Positions 52,459 through 59,789 of a stretch of 64,000 bases of DNA are shown one piece after another. The notes below the pieces were generated by a model. That model was not told the origin of the DNA, searched no databases, and saw only the letters and a program-made list of their open reading frames with translations. The translations under genes and the position numbers were made by a program. The stretch's first letter is position 1; every line of letters starts with the position of its first letter. Source of the stretch: Methanoculleus caldifontis (GTDB lineage Archaea > Halobacteriota > Methanomicrobia > Methanomicrobiales > Methanoculleaceae). The DNA lies in the NCBI RefSeq assembly GCF_032842345.1, contig NZ_WBKO01000001.1, forward strand, positions 744,001-808,000. Direction: 5' to 3'.

Positions 52459-52986
52459 TCAGGCCTCGCTCTGATCGAGGAGCATCTTTTCGGCTTTCTC
52501 ACTGACGAGCATGCTGTTTCCGGAAGGGTCCTCGAGGATGACCGTGAAGGGAACGGCCACTTCCCGCGCGGTGCCGAGGGTCTCGAGCATCCTGAGTGCG
52601 GCCGCCCGCTCCTCCTCGCTCTCCGGGTCGGCGAGGACCGTCCCCACCGCCCGCTCGAACCGGGAGATGACCCCCTCGATGTTGGTGACGAACCCCTCGC
52701 AGGCGGTCCCGGGCTCGACCGAGAGGCCGAACTCCGGGATCGTGATCGTCCCCGTCGTGCTCCGCACCACCCGGATGGCGAGGTCCTCGGGCTCCTCCAC
52801 GCGCACCGTCCATCGCACCGGGTCGCCCTCCCCGAGGATGATGGTGTCGGTGTGCCGGTAGCCGCATCCCTCGCAGGCGATCGCGACGAGCAGCAGGTCG
52901 GGGAAGTGGGGGATGTCCAGGCGGTGGTGGACGATCTCGATATCGCACCCGCACGCCGGACAGGTCCCCTGGTACGCATCCCGCAC
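52459..52986 (-). CDS. ZPR1-type zinc finger protein
   Basis: This 175-residue protein has a ZPR1 zinc finger, C-P-A-C-G-C-D (about 9-15) and later C-E-G-C-G-Y-R-H-T-D (about 38-47). The beta domain follows, with G-L-S-V-E-P-G-T-A (about 87-95) and F-V-T-N-I-E-G-V (about 99-106), the ZPR1 core that in eukaryotes helps fold eEF1A. The archaeal protein is half-length with one unit. The GTG start shares its G with the sepF TAG stop (TAGTG), so translation is coupled to sepF. Confidence 0.88.
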   Translation of the reverse strand: MRDAYQGTCPACGCDIEIVHHRLDIPHFPDLLLVAIACEGCGYRHTDTIILGEGDPVRWTVRVEEPEDLAIRVVRSTTGTITIPEFGLSVEPGTACEGFVTNIEGVISRFERAVGTVLADPESEEERAAALRMLETLGTAREVAVPFTVILEDPSGNSMLVSEKAEKMLLDQSEA

Positions 52987-53363
52987 TAGACGCCACCGCC
53001 GATCTTGTCGCGGGAGACCTTGACGGACATCGGGGTGATGACGACGTACTTCTGCTCGCCGAGGCCGACGATGTCGCCGTTCACGTCCTTTGCCACGTCG
53101 CGGAGGTCCTTTAAGACCCGCTCGAACGTCACCTTGTCCATCTTCAGCCGCCCGATATCGACGATGACGATGTTGCCGTTATAGACCTCGTCTTTGACGC
53201 GGGGGGTATCCTTGAGGTCGGCGATGGTGGCGATCTTGATGTACATGGAGGCCGGCTCTTCTTCGGATTTTCCCTCGTAGGAGGCGAGGTCAAGCTCCAT
53301 ATAGTCTTCTTCGCTTTTTGTGGGGGTTTTACCGAGGATGCTGTCAAAGAGCTTTTTAACCAT
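52986..53363 (-). CDS. sepF: SepF, FtsZ membrane anchor
   Basis: The 125-residue protein has an N-terminal amphipathic stretch (M-V-K-K-L-F-D-S-I-L-G) for membrane binding, a flexible acidic linker, and the SepF core: Y-N-G-N-I-V-I-V-D-I-G-R-L (about 61-73), V-L-K-D-L-R-D-V-A (about 83-91) and a final V-K-V-S-R-D-K-I-G-G-G. Archaeal SepF tethers FtsZ to the membrane at the division site. An AT-rich TATA-like region lies 15-32 bases upstream. The gene leads a group with ZPR1 and a small helical protein. Confidence 0.9.
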   Translation of the reverse strand: MVKKLFDSILGKTPTKSEEDYMELDLASYEGKSEEEPASMYIKIATIADLKDTPRVKDEVYNGNIVIVDIGRLKMDKVTFERVLKDLRDVAKDVNGDIVGLGEQKYVVITPMSVKVSRDKIGGGV

Positions 53364-53377
53364 AACAAAATTGAGGA

Positions 53378-53395
53378 ATGAATTTTATTTAATAG
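53378..53395 (-). promoter_or_regulatory. TATA region of sepF
   Basis: On the minus strand TACTATTAAATAAAATTC lies 15-32 bases before the ATG, predicting a very short leader. Confidence 0.5.
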
Positions 53396-53413
53396 TATCC
53401 TTTAATTTCCCCG

Positions 53414-53911
53414 TCAGATCTCAAGATTCCAGATATCGTCGCCGACGTAATGGATGCTCTTGACGGATTTGCCCTTCTCCTGCCGCTCCATGTCGGCGGC
53501 GTCGAGCAGAGCGACCCCGACGGCGAGCGGTTTGCCGTAGCGCTCCTCGACGACCTGCACCGGGTGCCCTTGTCGGATATCCGGTGAGATCGAGACGATG
53601 CCCGGACGCATGGCATCCGCGCCGTTCGCGACGAACCTGACCGCGCCGGCATCCACGACCACCCGGCGCTCGGGGATCGGGTGCTCGACGAGGCCGCGGA
53701 GGGTGGGAAACGCCCAGGTCTCGGAGGCCATCAGGAACGGCTTTTTATCGACGAGGTAGAGTTCGACGGAAGCGTCCGTCTCGGCCCGCTCGATCCGGTC
53801 CGACCGGAAGAGGTCTGCGGACGGGCCGATCTCGTCGGCGAGGCGGTCCAGGAGCTCGGTGATCTGCGATTTCCGGATGACGTGGCGCTTCTTTACGGTG
53901 ATCTTCGGCAT
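53414..53911 (-). CDS. PUA-domain RNA-binding protein (DUF1947/MCT-1-like)
   Basis: ATG 53911 gives 165 residues, starting M-P-K-I-T-V-K-K-R-H-V-I-R-K-S. An N-terminal DUF1947-like domain (about 1-80) precedes a PUA domain, with V-V-V-D-A-G-A-V-R-F-V (about 85-95), the hallmark G-A-D-A-M-R-P-G-I (about 98-106) and G-K-P-L-A-V-G-V-A-L. The family is related to MCTS1/eIF2D and binds tRNA or ribosomes. It has its own promoter, divergent from the LSm operon. Confidence 0.87.
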   Translation of the reverse strand: MPKITVKKRHVIRKSQITELLDRLADEIGPSADLFRSDRIERAETDASVELYLVDKKPFLMASETWAFPTLRGLVEHPIPERRVVVDAGAVRFVANGADAMRPGIVSISPDIRQGHPVQVVEERYGKPLAVGVALLDAADMERQEKGKSVKSIHYVGDDIWNLEI

Positions 53912-53956
53912 GGAATCGGGACCTCGGGGGGATATCGTGCGGCGCAGAGCACCGCG

Positions 53957-53994
53957 GTTATATTTAAGTAGCTTCCTCACTCAAATATATTACT
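53957..53994. promoter_or_regulatory. divergent promoters of the PUA and LSm genes
   Basis: TTATATTTAAG (53957-53967) reads on the minus strand as CTTAAATATAA, 46-56 bases before the PUA ATG. TCAAATATATTA (around 53982-53993) lies about 30-40 bases before the LSm start on the plus strand. Confidence 0.55.
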
Positions 53995-54012
53995 CCAGAA
54001 AGGACGGCATAG

Positions 54013-54249
<237 letters not shown>

Positions 54250-54263
54250 GTAGGTGAGAGAGC

Positions 54264-54446
54264 ATGTCAAAAGGCACACCCTCAATGGGCAAGCGGCAGA
54301 AGCGCACCCACATCGCCTGCAGGCGGTGCGGCAAGATCTCGTTCCACGCACAGCACAAGGTCTGTGCGGCCTGTGGTTTCGGAAGAAGCAGCAGGCTCCG
54401 CAGCTACCGGTGGACGGAGAAGAAGGCAAAGGTACCGACTCACTAG
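54264..54446 (+). CDS. rpl37e: 50S ribosomal protein eL37
   Basis: The 60-residue protein begins [11 protein letters not shown] and holds a zinc ribbon C-R-R-C-G-K (19-24) and C-A-A-C-G-F-G (34-40), followed by the basic L-R-S-Y-R-W tail. It is a standard large-subunit protein of archaea and eukaryotes. It is preceded by GGTGAG and followed nine bases later by purF. Confidence 0.95.
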   Translation: MSKGTPSMGKRQKRTHIACRRCGKISFHAQHKVCAACGFGRSSRLRSYRWTEKKAKVPTH

Positions 54447-54455
54447 AGCTGTATC

Positions 54456-55895
54456 ATGTGTGGTATCGTTGGCATCGTCGATGCTGGCGGTGTCTCTTTT
54501 CCGTTGTACTATGCCCTGTACGCTCTCCAGCACCGGGGGCAGGAGAGCGCGGGGATCTCTACTTTTGAAGGCACGACCCTGTACACGCACAAAGGTCAGG
54601 GTCTCGTTGCCGAGGTCTTCAACAAACATATCCTGCAAGGATTGCCGGGGACCGCCGGAATTGGACACGTGCGCTACCCGACGACCGGATCAAAGATCCC
54701 GGAGAATGTTCAGCCGTTCAAGTTCCACTATCAGGGGCTTGACCTGGCGATCGCCCATAACGGCAACCTGGTGAACACGGCCGAGCTCCGCGAGGAGTAC
54801 GAGCGCCGGGGGCAGATCTTCTGCACCACGACCGACACCGAGATCATCGCGAGCGTCATCGCCGACGCGCTCCGGACCTCAAAGAGCATGGAGGATGCCG
54901 TGCGGCTCTGCATGCGCCGCCTGCGCGGCTCCTATGCGGTCGTCGCGCTGGTGAACGGCGTCGTCTACGCCTTCCGCGACCCGCTCGGGATCAAACCGCT
55001 CTGCATCGGCCGGATCGACCACGGCTACATCGTCGCCTCGGAGAGCGTGGGGATCGATGCGCTGGACGGCACGTTCGTCCGCGACGTCCGGCCGGGCGAG
55101 CTCGTCTGCATCGATAAGGACGGGCTCTCCTCGGTCCAGGTTGCGACCGCGAACCGGACGGCGCACTGCATCTTCGAGTACATCTACTTCGCCCGCGCCG
55201 ACTCGATCATCGACGGGACGCTGGTCTACGACGTCCGGCGGAAGATCGGGCAGGACCTCTACGACGCGAGCCCGATCGAGGCGGACATCGCCTGCCCGGT
55301 CCCGGACTCCGGGATCGCCTACGCCGCCGGCTACGCCGAGCGGTCGGGGACCCCGTTCGTGGAGGGGCTGATGAAGAACCGCTACATGGGCCGGACGTTC
55401 ATCATGCCGACCCAGCAGCAGCGGGAGCGGGCGGTCCGGATCAAGCTCAACACCGTCCGCGGGAACCTCAAGGACAAACGGGTGGTCCTCATCGACGACA
55501 GCATCGTCCGGGGAACGACCTCCCGCCGGATCGTGAACATGATCCGCGACGCGGGCGCGAGCGAGATCCACCTCCGGGTCGGCTCGCCGCCGATCATCGC
55601 CCCCTGTTACCTCGGCGTGGACATGCCCACCCGCACGGAGTTGATCGCGAGCGGGCAGGATGTCGAGGCGGTCTGCGGGAGCGTCGGGGCGACCTCGCTT
55701 GCCTACATCCCGCTCGAGGACCTGGTGGAGGCGATCGGGTGCGACGAGCGGAACCTCTGCACCGGGTGCCTGACCGGGTGCTACCCGGTGGAGATCAACG
55801 GGGAGAAGAGCTGCCACTGCGTCGTCGACTACGTGGCCGGCACCCACCAGTCCGACCTCTCGGCCTTCAGGGGCGAGAAGGAACGGACAGCGTAA
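54456..55895 (+). CDS. purF: amidophosphoribosyltransferase
   Basis: This 479-residue enzyme makes phosphoribosylamine from PRPP and glutamine, the committed step of purine synthesis. After Met1 comes the nucleophile C-G-I-V-G-I; the glutaminase domain has Y-A-L-Q-H-R-G-Q-E-S (22-31) and H-N-G-N-L-V. The PRPP loop is V-V-L-I-D-D-S-I-V-R-G-T-T (about 344-356). C-terminal cysteines (C-D-E-R-N-L-C-T-G-C-L-T-G-C) probably bind a [4Fe-4S] cluster, as in Bacillus-type enzymes. It is co-transcribed with LSm and eL37 and ends at an oligo-T stretch. Confidence 0.96.
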   Translation: MCGIVGIVDAGGVSFPLYYALYALQHRGQESAGISTFEGTTLYTHKGQGLVAEVFNKHILQGLPGTAGIGHVRYPTTGSKIPENVQPFKFHYQGLDLAIAHNGNLVNTAELREEYERRGQIFCTTTDTEIIASVIADALRTSKSMEDAVRLCMRRLRGSYAVVALVNGVVYAFRDPLGIKPLCIGRIDHGYIVASESVGIDALDGTFVRDVRPGELVCIDKDGLSSVQVATANRTAHCIFEYIYFARADSIIDGTLVYDVRRKIGQDLYDASPIEADIACPVPDSGIAYAAGYAERSGTPFVEGLMKNRYMGRTFIMPTQQQRERAVRIKLNTVRGNLKDKRVVLIDDSIVRGTTSRRIVNMIRDAGASEIHLRVGSPPIIAPCYLGVDMPTRTELIASGQDVEAVCGSVGATSLAYIPLEDLVEAIGCDERNLCTGCLTGCYPVEINGEKSCHCVVDYVAGTHQSDLSAFRGEKERTA

Positions 55896-55931
55896 GTTCA
55901 CCGTCTCCGGTGGCTGTGGGCCCCGGGGAGG

Positions 55932-55944
55932 TTTTTCTTTTTTT
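55932..55944 (+). terminator. oligo-T terminator after purF
   Basis: A TTTTTCTTTTTTT stretch 37 bases after the purF stop follows a GC-rich CCCCGGGGAGG. This fits an archaeal terminator for the LSm-eL37-purF operon. No gene is seen between here and the tRNA at 56266 (about 320 bp). Confidence 0.55.
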
Positions 55945-56265
55945 GGCCGGGAAGTGTCCTGGACGCTTCCCTCGCCGGTGAAGTCGCTCCTGGCACCTGG
56001 TGCATACCCGTTTGACGGGTGTCTGCCTGCGACTTTCTGCCGCGGGGGAAGGCGCGATATCCTCGCGGTCCGGTCTGTCGGGATCGCCTCTGTCCTTTGA
56101 GGCGACCTGCGAGATCAGGGCCCGAACCCGCTTATCCCGCGCGAGCGGCCGGGCTCGCCGGGAAGACGGTCTTGAGAGACGCAGGGGCTGGGTGCTGTTG
56201 AACAAAGGAGACACTTGATGAATGAAGAATGCGAAGAATGCGAAGAAACGCTGAAGAATCGAACA

Positions 56266-56340
56266 TAGCGAGGGATGGATTTGAACCATCGGTCTACGGG
56301 TTATGAGCCCGCCGGGATTTCCTGACTACCCCACCTCGCT
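56266..56340 (-). tRNA. initiator tRNA-Met (CAT)
   Basis: The 75-nt cloverleaf folds well: acceptor AGCGAGG/CCTCGCT with the A1-U72 pair typical of archaeal initiators, anticodon loop CTCATAA with CAT at 56303-56305, three G-C pairs at the base of the anticodon stem (GGG/CCC, an initiator hallmark), and T arm GATGG-TTCAAAT-CCATC. The discriminator is A and no CCA is encoded. No intron is present. Confidence 0.95.
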
Positions 56341-56410
56341 TCACATCTGTGAGGTATATAACATTGTACTTCCAGGGATATATACCTTCCTGCCCATCCG
56401 GCGCCCGCAC

Positions 56411-56432
56411 TCGCACCTGCGGTGCCCGAACC
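56411..56432. repeat. short hairpin repeat, family B
   Basis: TCGCACCTGCGGTGCCCGAA has a GCACC/GGTGC stem. It sits between the tRNA and the thioredoxin gene. Confidence 0.5.
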
Positions 56433-56494
56433 CCCCCGTTCCGCCGGCCGTCGCCACCCAACCTTTTATAGGAACCTGCACCATACCTCGCAGC

Positions 56495-56905
56495 ATGGAT
56501 GAGAATCGACCGGTAGACGACGACCTGCAGCGCCTCCGTGAAGAGCGCCTCCGCGAGATGGAGGCCCGGCTCATGGGCGGTCGGGGTAGTGTCTTCGAAC
56601 TCGCCGACGATACGTTTCAGGAGGCCGTGCGGGCGCACACCGCCCTGGTCGTCGACGTCTGGGCGGAATGGTGCGGTCCCTGCCGGATGGTGGCCCCGGT
56701 GATCGAGGACCTCGCGCGCGACTTTGCCGGCAGGGTGGCCTTTTCCAAGTGCAACGTCGACCAGAGCCCGCGGCTTGCGGCACAGTTCAGCATAACCGCG
56801 ATACCGACGCTCCTCTTCTTCTCGAACGGGGCGCTCGTCGACCGGGTGGTCGGCGCGCTCCCGAGAGAGGCGATCAAGGCCCGGGTCATGCGGGCGTTCG
56901 GCTAG
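56495..56905 (+). CDS. thioredoxin
   Basis: ATG 56495 gives 136 residues. An N-terminal charged helix extension of about 30 residues precedes the thioredoxin fold with the active site W-A-E-W-C-G-P-C-R (about 56-64) and cis-Pro in I-T-A-I-P-T-L (about 99-105). It reduces disulfides in the cytoplasm; the N-terminal extension is unusual in length but has no signal character. TATA-like CCTTTTATAG lies 25-30 bases upstream. It overlaps the converging dehydratase gene by four bases. Confidence 0.9.
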   Translation: MDENRPVDDDLQRLREERLREMEARLMGGRGSVFELADDTFQEAVRAHTALVVDVWAEWCGPCRMVAPVIEDLARDFAGRVAFSKCNVDQSPRLAAQFSITAIPTLLFFSNGALVDRVVGALPREAIKARVMRAFG

Positions 56906-57249
56906 AGGGGCCCGCCCCGCCGGGACCTGAGCCGGTCGGAGAGCCGCGCGGCCATGATGAAGTCGTTTTGGGAGAGGCCGCCGATGGCGTAGGAGTACCA
57001 GGCCACGTCCACCATCCGGCCCTCGCGGATCCCGACATCGGGGAGGTGGCCCTCCTGCGCGGCGAACCGGGCGATCTCGCAGAGAAGATCGAGGGCGCCG
57101 GAGAAGTCCCTGCAGGCGAACCGGGCCGAGAGACGGCCGTCAACGAGTAACCAGTCCGGGACCTCCGGCAGGAGGTCGGCGATCTCCCGCCGGGTCAGGG
57201 GTGCCGTATCCGCGATGCCCGGATCGATCGGCTCGGAGGGAAGGTCCAT
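56902..57249 (-). CDS. pterin-4a-carbinolamine dehydratase homologue
   Basis: The 115-residue protein matches the PCD/DCoH family: L-P-E-V-P-D-W (about 27-33), Q-E-G-H-L-P-D-V (about 65-72) and G-G-L-S-Q-N-D-F (about 90-97). The classical E-H-H-P motif is G-H-L-P here, so one of the two catalytic His residues is Leu and the downstream His is also not evident. It may bind a pterin without the normal dehydration, or have another role. ATG 57249 is chosen by alignment and position. Confidence 0.78.
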   Translation of the reverse strand: MDLPSEPIDPGIADTAPLTRREIADLLPEVPDWLLVDGRLSARFACRDFSGALDLLCEIARFAAQEGHLPDVGIREGRMVDVAWYSYAIGGLSQNDFIMAARLSDRLRSRRGGPL

Positions 57250-57305
57250 AGTGATCCCTCTCTCCGGCGGATGAAAAAGGTTCTTCTCCGGCCCTGCTCC
57301 TCGGA

Positions 57306-57330
57306 TTCGCACCTGACGGTGCTCAAGCTC
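57306..57330. repeat. short hairpin repeat, family B
   Basis: TTCGCACCTGACGGTGCTCA then AGCTC forms a GCACC/GGTGC stem. It adjoins a family A palindrome; the same pairing of both families is seen near 7070-7273. Confidence 0.6.
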
Positions 57331-57341
57331 GCTCTGCTCGC

Positions 57342-57439
57342 ACTTCGCGGCTTCGCGGCTTCGCGGCTTCGCGGCTTCGCGTGAGGCCGTATAACATCCT
57401 CGCGGGTTAGCTCACGCGAAGCCGCGAAGAACGCGAAGG
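57342..57439. repeat. dispersed palindromic repeat, family A, with tandem octamers
   Basis: The left arm contains five tandem copies of CTTCGCGG/T (about 57342-57382) before GAG. The right arm CTCACGCGAAGCCGCGAAGA (57411-57430) continues ACGCGAAGG. The tandem expansion shows that the octamer inside the palindrome can multiply. Confidence 0.8.
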
Positions 57440-57471
57440 GAAGGTTATGAGTTGTGAACAACTATGGGGAG

Positions 57472-57500
57472 TCGCACCTGCGGTGCTCCAACCCCGCTCC
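57472..57500. repeat. short hairpin repeat, family B
   Basis: TCGCACCTGCGGTGCTCCAA followed by CCCCGCTCC is the cleanest family B copy. Confidence 0.6.
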
Positions 57501-57512
57501 TGTAGACCGTCG

Positions 57513-57581
57513 CTCTTCGCGTGAGGTAATCCACTGTGGAAACCGGGATTAGTCTCGCGCGAAGCCGCGAAAAGCGCGAAG
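57513..57581. repeat. dispersed palindromic repeat, family A
   Basis: The left arm CTCTTCGCGTGAG (57513-57525) and the right arm CTCGCGCGAAGCCGCGAAAA (around 57554-57573) followed by GCGCGAAGG form the second family A unit in this gap. No gene is supported in 57250-57611. Confidence 0.7.
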
Positions 57582-57611
57582 GATACGGGGAAAAGCTGAT
57601 GCCCTGATGTA

Positions 57612-58181
57612 CTAGCGCAGTCTTTTTATCAGGAACGCCACGTTCCCGGCGAACCGGCGGACCGTCCGCATCCCCTCTTCATCGTTCAAGGCCTCGCCCG
57701 GCGCGTGCCCAAAGACCATGTTCCAGTACGTCGAGCCCGGCACGATCATGTCGTTGATGAGGTAGAACATCAGCAGTTCCTGGATCGTCGCGGTATGCCC
57801 GCCCCGGCGCGCCACGGCGATCGGGCCGCCCACTTTGCGCGAGAGGAAATTATCCGACGCCATCGAGACCATCCCGATCCGTTGTAACGCCGCCATGACG
57901 TCCCCCCGCGCCGTCCCGAAGTAGACCGGGGTGCCGACGATGAACCCGTCCGCCTCCCGGATCTTTGCGATGATCTCGTTCAAGCCGTCGTCGAGAGCGC
58001 ACTCCCCGCTTTTGCAGAGCCCGCAGGCCGTGCAGGAGAGGATGCGCGTCTCCGCAAGCAGGACTGTCTCGGTCTTGAGCCCCTCGCTCTCGAGGACCTT
58101 TGCGCATTCCCTGAGCACCTGTGCGGTGTTCCCCTCGAGCCGGGGGCTCCCGCAGAGGAGCAGTACGTTTCCGTTCGCCAT
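57612..58181 (-). CDS. iron-sulfur flavoprotein (NADPH-dependent FMN reductase family)
   Basis: The 189-residue protein has the flavodoxin-type start L-L-L-C-G-S-P-R-L-E-G-N-T (7-19) for FMN phosphate. The compact cysteine motif C-T-A-C-G-L-C-K-S-G-E-C (about 50-61) matches the cluster site of methanogen iron-sulfur flavoproteins (Isf). F-I-V-G-T-P-V-Y-F-G (about 80-89) is another flavin contact. Isf-like proteins transfer electrons from ferredoxin, for example to oxygen species. It follows the DUF362 gene by one base. Confidence 0.87.
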   Translation of the reverse strand: MANGNVLLLCGSPRLEGNTAQVLRECAKVLESEGLKTETVLLAETRILSCTACGLCKSGECALDDGLNEIIAKIREADGFIVGTPVYFGTARGDVMAALQRIGMVSMASDNFLSRKVGGPIAVARRGGHTATIQELLMFYLINDMIVPGSTYWNMVFGHAPGEALNDEEGMRTVRRFAGNVAFLIKRLR

Positions 58182-58182
58182 C

Positions 58183-59286
58183 TCACACCTCGATCAGCCG
58201 GTAATCGGTCTCGCCGAGCCCGATCTCCGCCGCGTACGCGATCTGGTACTCGCCGTCCGTGTAATCCCAGACCCCCTTAAACTTGTCCTCACCGGGAGCA
58301 AAGTTCCCCGCGAGGTGTGTCCGGGAGAACCCCTGCTCGCTGTTGACGAGATCGAAGCTCGCCCGGTCGATCGCGACCGGGTCGGTCGAGGCCAGGATCC
58401 CGATGTCGGGGACGATCGGCGCGTCGCTCCAGGGGACGCAGTCGCAGTCGGGGGTGATGTTGAGGAGGAAGTTGACGTAGCCGACCCGGCCGGGCTTCTC
58501 GCGGACGGCACCGAGGGCGTACTCGCAGAGCCGTTCAAGGAACGGCCTGATCTCCGTCGTCCAGTCGAACTCGATCGCTCCCGAGGGGCAGGCGCGCATG
58601 CAGTCGCCGCACCCGACGCAGTGCTCCGGGTTGATCGCCGCCCGCCCGTCCTCGAGGGTCATCGCCGCCTGCGGGCAGACCAGGGTGCACTTCCCGCACC
58701 CCCCGCACCGCTCGACCTCCATATACGGCCGGCCGGCGTGCTGCTCCGCCTTCCCCGACGGCGGGGCGCAGCCCATCGCCAGGTTCTTGATCGCCCCGCC
58801 GAACCCGGCGGTGTCATGGGCCTTGACGTGCGAGAGGACGATCATGCTCCCGGCCGTCCGGATACCCCCTGCTATCCGGACGCGGCCGAAGTGCTTCCCC
58901 TCGACCGCGACCTCCTCCCAGTAGCCGCCGGTAAGGCCGTCCGCCACGATCACCGGGGCCCCGACGACCGCGTAAGCAAAGCCGTGCTCGATGGCCGTGA
59001 CCGTGTGCCGGACCGCGTCCGCCCGGCTCCCGGCATAGAGAGTGGCGGTATCCGTGATGAACGGGTGGGCTCCCTGCCCCTTCACCCTCTCGACCACCTG
59101 CCGGACGAAGACCGGGTTGACGTAGGTGTCGCACCCCCGCTCCCCGACGTGGGCCTTGACGGCCGTGAGGTCCCCGCTCCGGACCACCCGGTCGAACCCG
59201 GCGGCATCAAAGAGGCGCCGGATCTTTGCGGCCTTGCTCTCGTGCGGACCCCGCGCCCGCAGATTGGCAAAATAAACGTCTGCCAT
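58183..59286 (-). CDS. DUF362 protein with two ferredoxin-type clusters
   Basis: The 367-residue protein holds the DUF362 fold, with V-K-A-H-V-G-E-R-G (about 43-51), I-T-D-T-A-T-L-Y (about 77-84) and H-D-T-A-G-F-G-G-A-I-K-N-L (about 156-168). Two [4Fe-4S] motifs are C-G-G-C-G-K-C-T-L-V-C-P (about 194-205) and C-V-G-C-G-D-C-M-R-A-C-P (about 223-234). The family's function is unknown; members sit next to redox enzymes. The adjacent flavoprotein is a likely partner, so the pair may form an electron-transfer module. Confidence 0.88.
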   Translation of the reverse strand: MADVYFANLRARGPHESKAAKIRRLFDAAGFDRVVRSGDLTAVKAHVGERGCDTYVNPVFVRQVVERVKGQGAHPFITDTATLYAGSRADAVRHTVTAIEHGFAYAVVGAPVIVADGLTGGYWEEVAVEGKHFGRVRIAGGIRTAGSMIVLSHVKAHDTAGFGGAIKNLAMGCAPPSGKAEQHAGRPYMEVERCGGCGKCTLVCPQAAMTLEDGRAAINPEHCVGCGDCMRACPSGAIEFDWTTEIRPFLERLCEYALGAVREKPGRVGYVNFLLNITPDCDCVPWSDAPIVPDIGILASTDPVAIDRASFDLVNSEQGFSRTHLAGNFAPGEDKFKGVWDYTDGEYQIAYAAEIGLGETDYRLIEV

Positions 59287-59348
59287 TCTCTCGGCTCCCT
59301 TGCGGGTACTTTCCGGTCAGGAGCAGATAAAAGGTTGTGCCGGGCCGC

Positions 59349-59789
59349 TCACAACCCGGCCCGCCTGCGCATCGGCCGGACCTCCGCGCCCTCCATGTTC
59401 CCCGCCGCCCAGGTGTAGCGCTCCCGGATGGGGGGAGGGAGGTCGCGTTCCGGGATCGAGACGAACCCGAACTCCGCGTAGAGGGCCGTGAGGCTCTCGA
59501 CCGCGTACATGTAGAGGTCGTCGTTGTGGCAGGCGACGACGAGCGCCCGGACCACCTTGCGGGCATACCCCCTGCCCCGATAGATCTCGGGCGTGAAGAC
59601 CCCGTCGACCTCCATGCTCCCGTCGGGGTGCCGCCGGCACCGGGCGAGGGAGACGATCCGGCCCCCGGCAAAGACCGCGAAGACCCTGTCATGAGCCGGG
59701 TCGGCGGTCATCCCGTGGTAATCGCGCCAGACCTCATCCGCGAGAGGGAACTCCTCGCTCCGGAGCTCCCGGACCAGCTCAGACGACAC
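59349..59789 (-). CDS. GNAT family N-acetyltransferase
   Basis: The 146-residue protein has the acetyl-CoA loop Y-R-G-R-G-Y-A-R-K-V (about 70-79), a preceding strand M-E-V-D-G-V-F-T-P (about 59-67) and the closing Y-A-E-F-G-F block (about 107-112). The acceptor is unknown. It overlaps the kinase gene upstream by 11 bp, so it is co-expressed with the signalling cluster. Confidence 0.82.
   Translation of the reverse strand: MSSELVRELRSEEFPLADEVWRDYHGMTADPAHDRVFAVFAGGRIVSLARCRRHPDGSMEVDGVFTPEIYRGRGYARKVVRALVVACHNDDLYMYAVESLTALYAEFGFVSIPERDLPPPIRERYTWAAGNMEGAEVRPMRRRAGL

Noticed and set aside
57342-57382. CRISPR array from the tandem octamers
   Set aside because: The units are only 8 bp, directly contiguous and without spacers.
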